Positions 26,062 through 35,286 of a stretch of 59,915 nt of DNA are shown piece by piece. The position numbers were made by a program, and so were the translations under genes. The notes beneath the pieces were generated by a model. The model was not told the origin of the DNA. It ran no database searches and worked only from the letters and a program-made list of their open reading frames with translations. Source of the stretch: Pseudomonadota bacterium. Lineage in GTDB: Bacteria; Vulcanimicrobiota; Vulcanimicrobiia; Eremiobacterales; Eremiobacteraceae. Location: contig JAJPHJ010000010.1 in NCBI GenBank assembly GCA_021325335.1, positions 1-59,915 on the forward strand, written 5' to 3'. Each line of letters begins with the position of its first letter. Position 1 is the stretch's first letter.

Positions 26062-28725
26062 TTATTGGGGAGGCGGTCCTTGCGTTATCTGGGCGAAGCC
26101 GTCCGGCCGGATCCACTTGCCGAACGCGCTTTGCACCTGGGCGGCGGTCACCGCGATGTACTTCGCGGCCGCGAGCTCGAGCTCGTTGAGCGGAAGACCG
26201 GCGACCGTTCTCGCGAGCAGCCCTCGCGCGATCGAATCCTCGCTCGACTCGCGCAGCGGGATCTCATGGAGCAAGAGCGCCTTTGCGAGCGTGAGTTCGC
26301 CCGCGGAGACGGGCGTCGTCTGCATGTCTTTGAGATCGCGCACGATGATATCGCGCACCTTACCGACGTTGCGCGCGTCGCACCCGTACGACACCGAATA
26401 CAGAGACCGTAGCTTTCCGACGTTGAGATCGTTGCTCACCTCATAGGCCAATCCCGCCTGCTCGCGGATGTCGCGGTACAAACGCGTCGCATAAAATCCG
26501 CCTCCCAGCACGTGATCGCCCACGACGAGCGCGTAATAGTCTGGATCCGAGCGCTTCACGGAGACCGTCTCGGCCAGCGTCACGCTGTCCTGGCTACGCG
26601 CCGCGTTCGGCACGTCGACCGCTGCCGCCGCGTTATCGGGCACGCTCGGCAGATCGGTGTCGGGTTTCGGACCGGTGGCAGCCCAACCGCTAAACCATTT
26701 CTGCACTGACGCTTGGGCCTGCGCGGGAGTCACATCGCCGATGATGACGATCGTGGTGAGATCGGGTCGGAACACCGAGGCGTAGTAATCCTTCACGTCC
26801 TGCAGCGAGAGCGCTTGGACGGTATCGGGTGTGGCCTCGCGCTGGGTCGGATCGCCTTTGGGATAGAGCGCGCTCTCGAGCGCGCGACTGGTGAGATAGT
26901 CGGGCGTCTGCATCTCACCGCGCAGCTGATAGGCGAGCTGCGAGCGCACGATCGTGAAGTTCGCGGGTGGCAGCGCCGGATGCAACTCGTTGTCTGCAAG
27001 CAGCTGCATGCCGCGGTCGAAATCGGTCGAAAGCACCGAAAGCGAAAAATTGGAGCCCGCGTTTTCGGATGCCGAGATGTCGTCGAGCGCGCGGGCGAAC
27101 GCGACCCGGTCGAGACTCGTGGTGCCGAAGGAGAAGAGACCGTCGAGCAGGTCGGAGACGCCCTCTTTGCCTTGCGGTGTTTGCAGATCGGGATTTGACT
27201 TGACGCTCCCGACCACGGTGACGGTCGGCGTGACGCGCTCGGTCTGGACGATGAGCCGCAAACCGTTCGGCAAGACGGTCGAACTCGGATTGATGCTGGA
27301 CTGCGGCACGTTCAGCGACGAAAGCGCGCTTGTGGCCCAGTCCGGCGTCGCCGCTGCCGCATTTTGGGTCGGCGCGAACGATTCGGCGCCTCCGTAGCCG
27401 CGGCTCGTGACGGGTGCGCCGGAAGCGCGCGGGGTGAGCACGCCTTCGATCGCCGTGCGGTTGACAAGGTAGGTGCGCGCGACGCGGTCGACGTCTGCCT
27501 TCGTCACCTTGCCGATCGCTGCGACGTCATCGTCGGGGGACGACGCCCCTTCGATCGCCAGCGCTTGAGACCACGCGTCGGCAAGTCCGGAGATGGAATT
27601 CTTGCTGAACTCGGCTTGCGCGATGAGCTGTCGTTTGGACGCGTCGACCAGATCCTGCGGCACGCCGTTCTTCACGTAGTTCGCGATCACGCCTTCGACC
27701 AAATGCAACACCGTCAATGGGTTGCCGCCCTGCGTCGCTCCATAAACCATGGCGGAGCCCGTTTCGGGCATGGTGCTTCCCGGGAAGAACCCGGCGCCGA
27801 GCGCCTGCCCGGAGACGACGAGGCCGGCGAGCGCCGCGCGTTGGTTGCCGAGCGCATCGCTCAACACTTCGCTGGCCGCATAGTCGCGGCTGCGATAGCC
27901 GGGGAAGCGATATGCGGCGAGCACGATCGGCACCGAGAAATCTGAGGTCAGCGCGATGCGTGCCGGCTTGAGCGGTCCCGGCTTCACCGGCGTCCGCGCC
28001 GGCAGTTGCGCTCTCGGGATCGCGCCGAAGTACTGCTGGACCTGCGCGAGCGCGGCCTGGGGATCCACATCGCCCGTGATGACGAGGATCGCGTTGTTGG
28101 GGTGGTACCAGGCGTCGTAAAAGCTCTTGATCATGGCGGCGCTCGTCGCCTGGAACGATGGCCGCGTACCGAGCGCGTCGTGCGCGTACGGCGTGCTTGC
28201 GAACATGTCGGCGCGCGCGGCCGAGAGGAACTTGTAAAACGGCGCGGAGAGATCGCGCGAGACTTCTTGCTCGATGGCGCCGCGTTCTTGCTCCCAATCC
28301 GCTTGGGTGTCGAGCACCCCCCGCATGCGGATGGACTCGACGCGCAACACGATCCCGAGATCGTCGGACGGCACGGAAGACACGAATTGCGTCACCGTGT
28401 CCTGGGTCTGCGCATCAACGTCACCGCCCATCGAGGCGTTGATGTTGGCGAGCTGTCCGGTCGAAAGCCCTGCGCTACTCCGGAACATCATGTGCTCTTG
28501 CGCATGCGCCATTCCCGGAAAACCGGCCGGCGCCTCGGCCGATCCGGTGAGGTAATTCAGATCGACCGCCACCACGGGCGCGAGCGGGTCGCGCACGATC
28601 ACGACGCGCAGGCCATTGGAAAGCGTGTTCTGCAGCACGTCCGGCGCCGGCACGGACGCGCTCGCGCCGGATGCCCGTAAAAGAACCGCCGCCACGACGG
28701 CGACGGCGCACAACCACAATCGCAT
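26062..28725 (-). CDS. M16 family zinc metalloprotease (two peptidase-M16 units), secreted
   Basis: 887 residues from ATG 28725, chosen because the preceding codons overlap the divergent gene and this start begins a signal peptide (MRLWLCAVAVVAAVLL). The first unit has the inverted zinc motif HAQEH (~74-78) and the downstream Glu in ERGAIEQEVSRD. The second unit (~430-887) starts STVLPNGLRLIVQTE and lacks the motif, as in pitrilysin-like and processing-peptidase pairs. It probably acts in the periplasm on small peptides. It is divergent from nagZ with 80 bases between. Confidence 0.9.
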   Translation of the reverse strand: MRLWLCAVAVVAAVLLRASGASASVPAPDVLQNTLSNGLRVVIVRDPLAPVVAVDLNYLTGSAEAPAGFPGMAHAQEHMMFRSSAGLSTGQLANINASMGGDVDAQTQDTVTQFVSSVPSDDLGIVLRVESIRMRGVLDTQADWEQERGAIEQEVSRDLSAPFYKFLSAARADMFASTPYAHDALGTRPSFQATSAAMIKSFYDAWYHPNNAILVITGDVDPQAALAQVQQYFGAIPRAQLPARTPVKPGPLKPARIALTSDFSVPIVLAAYRFPGYRSRDYAASEVLSDALGNQRAALAGLVVSGQALGAGFFPGSTMPETGSAMVYGATQGGNPLTVLHLVEGVIANYVKNGVPQDLVDASKRQLIAQAEFSKNSISGLADAWSQALAIEGASSPDDDVAAIGKVTKADVDRVARTYLVNRTAIEGVLTPRASGAPVTSRGYGGAESFAPTQNAAAATPDWATSALSSLNVPQSSINPSSTVLPNGLRLIVQTERVTPTVTVVGSVKSNPDLQTPQGKEGVSDLLDGLFSFGTTSLDRVAFARALDDISASENAGSNFSLSVLSTDFDRGMQLLADNELHPALPPANFTIVRSQLAYQLRGEMQTPDYLTSRALESALYPKGDPTQREATPDTVQALSLQDVKDYYASVFRPDLTTIVIIGDVTPAQAQASVQKWFSGWAATGPKPDTDLPSVPDNAAAAVDVPNAARSQDSVTLAETVSVKRSDPDYYALVVGDHVLGGGFYATRLYRDIREQAGLAYEVSNDLNVGKLRSLYSVSYGCDARNVGKVRDIIVRDLKDMQTTPVSAGELTLAKALLLHEIPLRESSEDSIARGLLARTVAGLPLNELELAAAKYIAVTAAQVQSAFGKWIRPDGFAQITQGPPPQ

Positions 28726-28805
28726 CAGACGATTTTCCGCCAGCCCTCCCGCCCGACCTCCAACCGCGCAAAGGTGCGCGTGCCGGTCGCGCGGTAGCCC
28801 GGTTT

Positions 28806-30383
28806 GTGACGCAGACGACGATCGCCGAGCGCGCCGGGGAGCTGATTCTCTTCGGCTTTGAGGGCACGGGCGAACGCGACATCCCACAGGATCTCACCGG
28901 CCAGACGAGCGGCGTCATCTTGTTCCGGCGCAACCTCGAGGACGCGCAACAGGTGCGCTCGCTGACCGATGCCATCCGCGCTCTCGGCTCCAGAGGCGAT
29001 CTCGCGCCGCTCATCGCCGTGGATCAAGAAGGAGGCAGCGTCTCGCGCCTCGCCCACATAGGGACGACGACGCCAAGCGCGATGGCGCTGGGAGCGATCC
29101 ACGATCCGTCCGTCACCGAGGCGATGTATCGTCTCATCGGAGACGAACTCGCCGCGCTTGGGATGAATCTGGATCTCGCGCCCGTGGCCGATGTCAATTC
29201 GAATCCCGCCAACCCGGTCATCGGTCTGCGCTCGTTCGGCGACGACCCGCATGCCGTTTCGCTTTTCGTCCGTGCTGCGATCAGAGGGCTGCGCGGCGCC
29301 GGCGTCGCTGCGACGGCCAAGCATTTTCCCGGGCATGGCGATACGACGATCGATTCACACTTCGGCTTGCCCGCGATCCCCCACGACCTCGCCCACCTGC
29401 GCTCGGTGGAACTCGTGCCCTTCCGGGCGGCCGTCCGCGAAGGGGTGGACGCGATCATGACTGCGCACGCGATCTTCCCGGCGATCGAGGACGCCAAGCC
29501 GGCCACTCTTTCGCGACAGCTGCTCGCGGGCGTGCTGCGCGAGGAGTTGCGCTTCGAGGGTCTCATCGTGACCGATTGCATGGAGATGGAAGCCATCAGC
29601 GGCCACCACAGCCCTGAAGAGGCGGCGGTGCAGGCGGTGGCAGCGGGCGCGGATCTGGTGCTGTTCTCGCATACGCCGGATAAGGCTAGAGCAGCGATCG
29701 AGGCGCTGCGTGACGCCGTTGCGAGCGGGCGTATATCAGAAGAAGAAGTAGGTCGAAGCTTGGACAGAAGCAGGCGGCTGCGGCGCCGCCTCGCAGTCTC
29801 CCAGGCGGCATTAGGGGTGGTCGGCAGCGAGACTCACCAAGCCGAAGCTCTAGCGGCCGCGCGGCAGGCGGTCACGCTCGTCCGCGATCCAAAAGGCGTA
29901 CTGCCGCTGAGGCTTAGCAAGGCGGACCGGCTTTTGGTCATCGAGTTCACGGGCACCGCGGTGTCCGGGGTCGAGGAGGGAGACAAGCAGTCGCGAGCGG
30001 TGCTCGCACCATGGCTCGCGGCAAGCGGGGCTCGGATCCACGAACAGATCCGCTCGCTCGATCCCGCCGGACACGAATACAAACAGCTGCTCATGGCAGC
30101 AGGCTCGGCGGCAGCCGTCATCGCCTTGACTTCCCGAGCGTCGCAACATCCACTCCAAGCGCGAGCGGTCTCCGACCTCGCGATGCTTGGAAAACGCATC
30201 GTCGCGGTTGTTGGCCGGGAGCCGTACGACGCGGCCGTCCTTCCGCCGGAGCTCACCGTGATCGCGAGCTTTGGCGAAGACGCGCACGCCATGCGCGCCG
30301 CAGCGGAAGTCCTGCTTGGGACGACCCCGGCCGCGGGCAAACTTCCGGTGGCCATCACGCCACCCCAGGCAGCGGCGCGATGA
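28806..30383 (+). CDS. nagZ: Beta-N-acetylhexosaminidase (GH3), peptidoglycan recycling
   Basis: About 525 residues from GTG 28806. The GH3 barrel has LAPLIAVDQEGGSVSRL, the NagZ loop KHFPGHGDTTIDSH (~172-185, the His-Asp acid/base pair) and the nucleophile Asp ~257 in LIVTDCMEME. A C-terminal Rossmann-like domain is present, as in Gram-positive two-domain NagZ (YbbD). No clear signal peptide is seen, so it is taken as cytoplasmic. It releases GlcNAc from GlcNAc-(anhydro)MurNAc-peptides. Its stop overlaps the next start (ATGA). It heads a four-gene coupled operon. Confidence 0.92.
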   Translation: MTQTTIAERAGELILFGFEGTGERDIPQDLTGQTSGVILFRRNLEDAQQVRSLTDAIRALGSRGDLAPLIAVDQEGGSVSRLAHIGTTTPSAMALGAIHDPSVTEAMYRLIGDELAALGMNLDLAPVADVNSNPANPVIGLRSFGDDPHAVSLFVRAAIRGLRGAGVAATAKHFPGHGDTTIDSHFGLPAIPHDLAHLRSVELVPFRAAVREGVDAIMTAHAIFPAIEDAKPATLSRQLLAGVLREELRFEGLIVTDCMEMEAISGHHSPEEAAVQAVAAGADLVLFSHTPDKARAAIEALRDAVASGRISEEEVGRSLDRSRRLRRRLAVSQAALGVVGSETHQAEALAAARQAVTLVRDPKGVLPLRLSKADRLLVIEFTGTAVSGVEEGDKQSRAVLAPWLAASGARIHEQIRSLDPAGHEYKQLLMAAGSAAAVIALTSRASQHPLQARAVSDLAMLGKRIVAVVGREPYDAAVLPPELTVIASFGEDAHAMRAAAEVLLGTTPAAGKLPVAITPPQAAAR

Positions 30384-31459
30384 GCCTGCGACGCCCGAAC
30401 CTTGCGCCCTCCTCCCTGCCGCGAGCGACGCAGATCGTGAAGCGATCGGTCGGCGAGATCTGCGGGGCGGCCGTCTTGCATGTCCGCCAGGAAGGCAACG
30501 TGGTCGCGGAAGCCGCGTTCGGCGAGCTTTATCCCCACGGTGAGCCAGTGACCATCGATTCGATATTCGATCTGGCGTCCGTCACCAAGGTGTTCGCCGG
30601 CACCGGGTTACTCGCGCTGTTCGATCGCCGCCGGCTTTCGCTCGACGACCCGATCGTCGCGCGCCTGCCGGAGTTCTCAGGACTAGACGACCGCCGTGCT
30701 CGTGTCACCTACAGGCACCTGTTGACGCATACGTCGGGTCTGCCCGCGCACGTGAATTTTCGCGATGCGCTGGGCGCTCCCACCGTCATCGCGCGCGTCT
30801 GCGCCACGCCGCTGCAGGCCGCTCCTGCGACGGAGATCATCTACAGCGATCTGGGATTCATGCTCGTGGGAGAAGCGATTTCTCGCATCCACGGCCAGCC
30901 GCTCGACGCGGCGGTCGCAAAGCTCGTGTGCGAGCCGCTTGGTTCGGGCGCGGTGTATCGTCCATCGGGCGAGTCGCTCGAACGAGTCGTGTGCACGGAG
31001 AACGACGCGTGGCGCCGGCGGCTGCTGCGCGGCGAGGTGCACGACGAGAACTGCTGGGCTATGGGCGGCGTGGCGGGCCACGCGGGTCTTTTCGGCACGG
31101 CCGGCGATGTCGCGGCGCTGGCGGAGATGTATCGCGAGGGCGGCAGCGTGGGTCACGCGCGCCTGCTGTCACGCGCAACCGTGCGCGAGGCCACGCGCGA
31201 GCAGGCCGCCGGTCCTGATGAGCGACGCGGTCTTGCGTGGGCGCTGCGCGCGAGCGATCAGCATTCGAGCGGTTCGCGATTCTCTTCAGAGTCCTACGGC
31301 CATACGGGCTATACCGGCACGTCGGTGTGGGTGGATCCGCAGCGGGCGCTCACGGTCGTGTTGCTCACCAACCGTGTTCTTTTGGACCGCAACCCGGAGC
31401 CGATTCGAAGTTTGCGTGCCGCCGTGCACGACGCCGTGGTCGAGGACTTGGAAGGGTGA
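30380..31459 (+). CDS. Serine beta-lactamase-fold hydrolase, AmiE-like N-acetylmuramyl-L-alanine amidase candidate
   Basis: About 359 residues from ATG 30380 (ATGA overlap with nagZ). Class C/PBP-type motifs: S-x-x-K in LASVTKVFAG (Ser ~67, Lys ~70), YSD in IIYSDLGFMLVGE (Tyr ~155), HTGYTGTS near the C terminus in place of KTG. In Bacillus subtilis the same fold next to nagZ is AmiE (YbbE), which removes the peptide from MurNAc after NagZ. The same gene order here makes that the best guess. A generic esterase or carboxypeptidase is the alternative. No signal peptide is obvious. Confidence 0.78.
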   Translation: MSLRRPNLAPSSLPRATQIVKRSVGEICGAAVLHVRQEGNVVAEAAFGELYPHGEPVTIDSIFDLASVTKVFAGTGLLALFDRRRLSLDDPIVARLPEFSGLDDRRARVTYRHLLTHTSGLPAHVNFRDALGAPTVIARVCATPLQAAPATEIIYSDLGFMLVGEAISRIHGQPLDAAVAKLVCEPLGSGAVYRPSGESLERVVCTENDAWRRRLLRGEVHDENCWAMGGVAGHAGLFGTAGDVAALAEMYREGGSVGHARLLSRATVREATREQAAGPDERRGLAWALRASDQHSSGSRFSSESYGHTGYTGTSVWVDPQRALTVVLLTNRVLLDRNPEPIRSLRAAVHDAVVEDLEG

Positions 31460-32637
31460 ATATCCTCGGCCTCATGTCCGGCACGTCGATGGACGGCGTG
31501 GATGCGGCGGCCGTTGCGGTGGAGCGAAGCGACAAAGGGATGACGTGCCGGCTTTTGGCCTTTGAGACCACGCCCTACGCGCCGGCGCTGCGAGACAGGC
31601 TGCTGCGCCTGCCGCACGTGGGCGACGATTGCGTGGCGGAGTTGAGTTCGCTCAACGTCGAAATCGGCGCTGCCTTTGGGGCGGCTGCGCACGCGTCCAC
31701 CCAGCGCGTGGCGGACATCGTGCTTGTCGGCTCCCACGGTCAGACGGTCTTCCACGAACCTCGCCCGGCGGACACCCGCGCGCGCGTCCCGTCCACGCTG
31801 CAACTCGGAGAGCCTGCGCTCATCGCCGAACGTACGGGTCTGACGACGGTCGCGGACTTCCGCGTCGCCGACGTCGCGGCCGGAGGCCAGGGCGCACCGC
31901 TCGTATCGTATGTCGATTACCTGCTGTTACGCAGCGACGGGGAGTCGCGCGCCGTGCTCAACATCGGTGGCATCGCCAACCTCACGCTCTTGCCCGCAGG
32001 TTGTCGGCCGGATGAGGTGCACGCCTTCGACAGCGGTCCCGGCAACATGCTTATCGACGCTGCGGTTCGGGAGCTCTTTGCCGAGTCGCCGGGTTACGAC
32101 GCCGATGGGAAGATCGGGGCTTCCGGCGTCGTCGATCCGCAATTGCTGCGCGAGCTGCTCGACCATCCTTATTTCTCAACGCCCGCCCCGAAAACGGCCG
32201 GCAGAGAGCAGTTCGGCGAAGCGTTCTTTCGCTCGGCGCTGCAGAAGGCGCGCTCGCGGCGATGTGCTGCGCAGGACTTCATCGCGACGCTCACGGCGCT
32301 CACCGCGCGCACGATCGCGCAGGCGCTGCCCCCGGGGTATGCGCTCCTCGTGACCTCGGGCGGCGGCATCCACAACCAGGCGCTCATGGTTGCGCTCGAA
32401 CGCGAGCTTCAGGCGAGACCTGGCAGGCCGCGGATCGCGCGCGCCGATGAGTTCGGCATTGATGCGGACGCGAAAGAAGCCATGGCGTTCGCAGTCCTCG
32501 CGCACGAAGCGCTGCATGGCCGTTTCAATACACTGCCGAGCGCCACCGGCGCGCGGCACGCGGCCGTGATGGGCAAGATCGTACCCGGCGCCAATTTTTC
32601 TTTACTCATGCGATCCATCTTCGCACCACCGGCGTGA
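31456..32637 (+). CDS. anmK: Anhydro-N-acetylmuramic acid kinase
   Basis: 393 residues, GTG start overlapping the upstream stop (GTGA). AnmK marks: N-terminal phosphate loop NILGLMSGTSMDGVDAA, VGSHGQTVFHEP, TLQLGEPALIAERTG, VLNIGGIANLTLL, DSGPGNMLID and late TSGGGIHN. The enzyme opens the 1,6-anhydro ring of anhydro-MurNAc and phosphorylates it with ATP, giving MurNAc-6-phosphate. That product feeds MurQ, encoded at 34381. Anhydro-sugars imply lytic transglycosylase turnover, fitting a diderm. The next gene starts at the overlapping GTGA. Confidence 0.95.
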   Translation: MNILGLMSGTSMDGVDAAAVAVERSDKGMTCRLLAFETTPYAPALRDRLLRLPHVGDDCVAELSSLNVEIGAAFGAAAHASTQRVADIVLVGSHGQTVFHEPRPADTRARVPSTLQLGEPALIAERTGLTTVADFRVADVAAGGQGAPLVSYVDYLLLRSDGESRAVLNIGGIANLTLLPAGCRPDEVHAFDSGPGNMLIDAAVRELFAESPGYDADGKIGASGVVDPQLLRELLDHPYFSTPAPKTAGREQFGEAFFRSALQKARSRRCAAQDFIATLTALTARTIAQALPPGYALLVTSGGGIHNQALMVALERELQARPGRPRIARADEFGIDADAKEAMAFAVLAHEALHGRFNTLPSATGARHAAVMGKIVPGANFSLLMRSIFAPPA

Positions 32638-33551
32638 GACACGTCATCGGGATCGATGCGGGCGGAAGCAAGACGCTCGCGCTCCTCGTGACAGAAGCGG
32701 GCGAGGTGGTCGCGCGCAAGCTCGAAGGCGGCGCCAATCCTCGTTCGGTCGGCCACGAGCAGGCAGCCGATAACGTGCGCCGGGCCATCCAACCCTTGCT
32801 CGAAGGACGCGCGGTCGCAGCGATCTGTCTAGGGGCCGCGGGAAACGCAAGGCCAGCAGATCGCGAATTCTTCGAAGCGACGTTGCGTGCGGCCGCGGGA
32901 TCCGAGGTCGTCTTGCAGGTGCTCAATGACGCGCAGATCGCGCTGGCCGCGGGAACCCGAGATCGACCGGCCATGGTCGCGATCGCAGGCACCGGCAGCC
33001 TCGTCTATGGCGAGCGCGCTGACGGCAGCGAAGTCCGGTGTGGAGGGTACGGCGCCGTTCTCGGGGACACGCCGGGCAGGTATGCGATGGGACTGCAAGC
33101 GCTGCATCATGCGGCATCGGTCTTAGATGGGGTGAAACCATGCGGTCCACTGAGCGATGCGATTCTGGAAAGCGTGTCCGCGGACTCCGTCCCCTCGCTC
33201 GTCGACCGCGTTCACGGGTGGCCCCCAAACGTCGTCGCCATCGCGGCGCTCGCAAGCCTCGTGGGCGATACCGCGGTTCGCGATCCGGCAGCGGAAGCAA
33301 TCGAGCGCACGGCTTGTGACGAACTTCGCGCGCAGGTCGCCCACGTCGCCGCGAAGATACGTGGCGACGCACCGCTCCCCATCATCGTCTTCGGAGGGGC
33401 TTTCGATGCGGTGCCGCCGTTGCTCGAAGCCGTGCGTGAGGGTGGGCTCTTGACCGGGCCTTGCCGAGTGGGACAGCCGGTCCTCGAACCCGCCCACGGT
33501 GCGGCTTTGCTCGCATTGGAGGCCCTCAAAGCAATCCATAAGGCCCGCTAA
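32634..33551 (+). CDS. BadF/BadG-type sugar kinase, probable GlcNAc/MurNAc kinase
   Basis: 305 residues, GTG start overlapping the anmK stop. ASKHA-fold ATPase marks: HVIGIDAGGSKTLALLV, VLNDAQIALAAG, AIAGTGSLVYGERADG, the glycine-rich GGYGAVLGDTPG and PIIVFGGAF. It is in the family of N-acetylglucosamine kinase (NAGK) and clostridial MurK. The NagZ step frees GlcNAc and, after the amidase, MurNAc. A kinase that makes their 6-phosphates completes the route, so this role is inferred from context. It ends the coupled operon. Confidence 0.85.
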   Translation: MRHVIGIDAGGSKTLALLVTEAGEVVARKLEGGANPRSVGHEQAADNVRRAIQPLLEGRAVAAICLGAAGNARPADREFFEATLRAAAGSEVVLQVLNDAQIALAAGTRDRPAMVAIAGTGSLVYGERADGSEVRCGGYGAVLGDTPGRYAMGLQALHHAASVLDGVKPCGPLSDAILESVSADSVPSLVDRVHGWPPNVVAIAALASLVGDTAVRDPAAEAIERTACDELRAQVAHVAAKIRGDAPLPIIVFGGAFDAVPPLLEAVREGGLLTGPCRVGQPVLEPAHGAALLALEALKAIHKAR

Positions 33552-33607
33552 TACGTTAGCTGACCAGAAGCTAAAGCCGCTTCTATCAACCTTTTGAGGA
33601 GGGTTCA

Positions 33608-34252
33608 ATGAAGGTAAAACTCATCGCCGTTGCACTCGCGGTCGCCGCGGGTCTGATCGGCGCATCGGCAGCGTTTGCCGATCAGCCGATGGATAACGGC
33701 CAAGACACGATGATGAACGGAACGATGATGGGCCGTTTCGGCGGTCCGATCTACAATGGTCCGCCTGCGCTTGCGGTCACCGCGTCTTTGGTGGCAGCCG
33801 GCGGCGGCGCGTCCGATTACTCGACGGCCACAGCGCTGACGAACATGCTCGGCGCGGCGACCGTCAATGCTGAAGTCGCAAAGCTCACGAAGCAATACGG
33901 CGCAGCTAAAGTCAATCTCTGGCTCAAGACGTTCGACTTCGCGGTCAAGGATTCGCTCAAGATCGCGACATCGGCCGGCATAAAGCTGCCTGCTGCGACG
34001 ATGTCGGGCAAAGATCTCGCGACGACTCTCGTAAAAGCCGGCACGGCGGCCGATGGCACGTTCCAGATCGAGTTCTTGCTGGACAAGGCGGTTTCGCATA
34101 AGATCCACGTCCAAGTCATGAACGACATCGACAAGGAACCGGGTCTCGGCAAGCAGGCCGACCTCGATTACCATCTGATCAGCAACCAGGCGTTCTATGA
34201 CGTCGCGCAAGCGCTCGGCATGGCGTCGGTCAAGCTGGCACCGCTTCACTAA
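33608..34252 (+). CDS. Secreted protein of unknown function
   Basis: 214 residues. A clear signal peptide (KLIAVALAVAAGLIGASAAFA) is cut before DQPMDNG. A Met/Asn/Gly-rich linker (DTMMNGTMMGRFGG) and a mostly helical domain follow (VNAEVAKLTKQYGAAKVNLWLKTFDFAVKDSLKIA; KIHVQVMNDIDKEPGLG). A strong ribosome-binding site (GAGGAGGG) lies 5 bases before the ATG and suggests high expression. A small hairpin AGAAGC/GCTTCT is at 33566-33584 in the leader. No family is recognised. The Met-rich stretch might bind metal, but this is speculative. A terminator follows. Confidence 0.75.
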   Translation: MKVKLIAVALAVAAGLIGASAAFADQPMDNGQDTMMNGTMMGRFGGPIYNGPPALAVTASLVAAGGGASDYSTATALTNMLGAATVNAEVAKLTKQYGAAKVNLWLKTFDFAVKDSLKIATSAGIKLPAATMSGKDLATTLVKAGTAADGTFQIEFLLDKAVSHKIHVQVMNDIDKEPGLGKQADLDYHLISNQAFYDVAQALGMASVKLAPLH

Positions 34253-34259
34253 CCCTCCG

Positions 34260-34293
34260 CGGGGCGGCCCTCACCGGTCGCCCCGTTCCTTTT
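34260..34293 (+). terminator. Rho-independent terminator after the 33608 gene
   Basis: CGGGGCGGCC (34260-34269), loop CTCACC, GGTCGCCCCG (34276-34285) with one G-T pair, then TTCCTTTT. It begins 8 bases after the stop codon. Confidence 0.85.
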
Positions 34294-34297
34294 CAAA

Positions 34298-34326
34298 GGG
34301 GGCAAATAAATTTGCCCCCGCTACAT
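34298..34326. repeat. Dispersed palindromic element: arms GGGGGCAAA/TTTGCCCCC, TAAA loop, GCTACAT flank
   Basis: The arms at 34298-34306 and 34311-34319 are exact inverted repeats around TAAA, followed by GCTACAT (34320-34326). Loop and flank match the units at 18218 and, in reverse complement, 45276. It sits between the terminator and murQ. Confidence 0.75.
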
Positions 34327-34380
34327 TTATGGGGCTCGCGCGACATGGGCCTCAGCCCCCTGCGAAACGAAAATCCAACC

Positions 34381-35286
34381 ATGGACGAAACGCGGATCTC
34401 GCAGACCGAAGAGCTCCATCCCTCCACCCTCGATTTGGACCTGCTCTCGACGCACGACCTGTTGCATCGCATCAACGATGAGGACCGGCGTGCCGCGTGG
34501 GCGGTGGAACGCGAGATCGACGTCATCGCGACGGCGGTGGACGCCATCGCGGAGCGTTTGCGCACAGGCGGCACGCTCCATTATTTCGGAGCAGGCACCA
34601 GCGGCCGGATCGCCGTGCTCGACGCAGCCGAAATGCGCCCTACTTTCGGCGCGGACGGTATGGTCGTCGCGCACCTCGCCGGCGCGCCGCAGGCGCTGAC
34701 CAGCGCAGTCGAAGGAGCTGAGGACGATCGCGCGGCAGGCCGCGCTGAGGCGGCCGGGTCGCTTCGGCCGGCGGACGCGGTCATAGGCATTTCGGCGAGC
34801 GGCCGCGCCGCCTACGTCTTGGGTGCGATCGAGGCCGCTTTCGAAACAGCGGCGCTCACCATCGGGATCACGGGCGACGGGGATTCGTCGCTTGCTCGCG
34901 CGGTTCAGATTCCGGTCGTCTTGCGCACCGGGCCGGAAGTCATCGCCGGATCGACGCGGATGAAAGCCGGTGCGGCGCTGAAGATGACGCTCGCCATGAT
35001 CAGCACCGCCGTCATGGTCAAGCTCGGTAGAGTCTACGGCAACCTCATGGTGAACATGATCGCGTCCAACGCCAAATTGCGGGCACGCGCCGAGCGCATC
35101 GTCGCCTCGCTCGCAGCCGTGGATCAAGCGGCGGCCGCAAGCGCGCTCGGTCAGGCGCGGGGGGAGATCGACACTGCCATCGTCATGCTACGCTGCGCGT
35201 GCGATCCAGCCCAAGCTCGCGAGCGCCTTGCGCGGTCGGGTCATTCCTTGCGTGCGGTGCTTGACGGCCTACGCGGTCCGGCGTGA
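34381..35286 (+). CDS. murQ: N-acetylmuramic acid 6-phosphate etherase
   Basis: 301 residues from ATG 34381, which puts the family's N-terminal TEELHPSTLDLDLLSTHDLL just after the start; an ATG at 34345 is possible. The SIS domain shows GTLHYFGAGTSGRIAVLDAAEM, the catalytic Glu region AVEGAEDD, IGISASGRAAYVLGAI and GSTRMKAGAALKM. MurQ cleaves the lactyl ether of MurNAc-6-phosphate to GlcNAc-6-phosphate and D-lactate. With anmK and nagZ upstream it completes recycling of cell-wall amino sugars. Its 3' end overlaps the convergent ABC-2 permease gene by 18 bases. Confidence 0.95.
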   Translation: MDETRISQTEELHPSTLDLDLLSTHDLLHRINDEDRRAAWAVEREIDVIATAVDAIAERLRTGGTLHYFGAGTSGRIAVLDAAEMRPTFGADGMVVAHLAGAPQALTSAVEGAEDDRAAGRAEAAGSLRPADAVIGISASGRAAYVLGAIEAAFETAALTIGITGDGDSSLARAVQIPVVLRTGPEVIAGSTRMKAGAALKMTLAMISTAVMVKLGRVYGNLMVNMIASNAKLRARAERIVASLAAVDQAAAASALGQARGEIDTAIVMLRCACDPAQARERLARSGHSLRAVLDGLRGPA

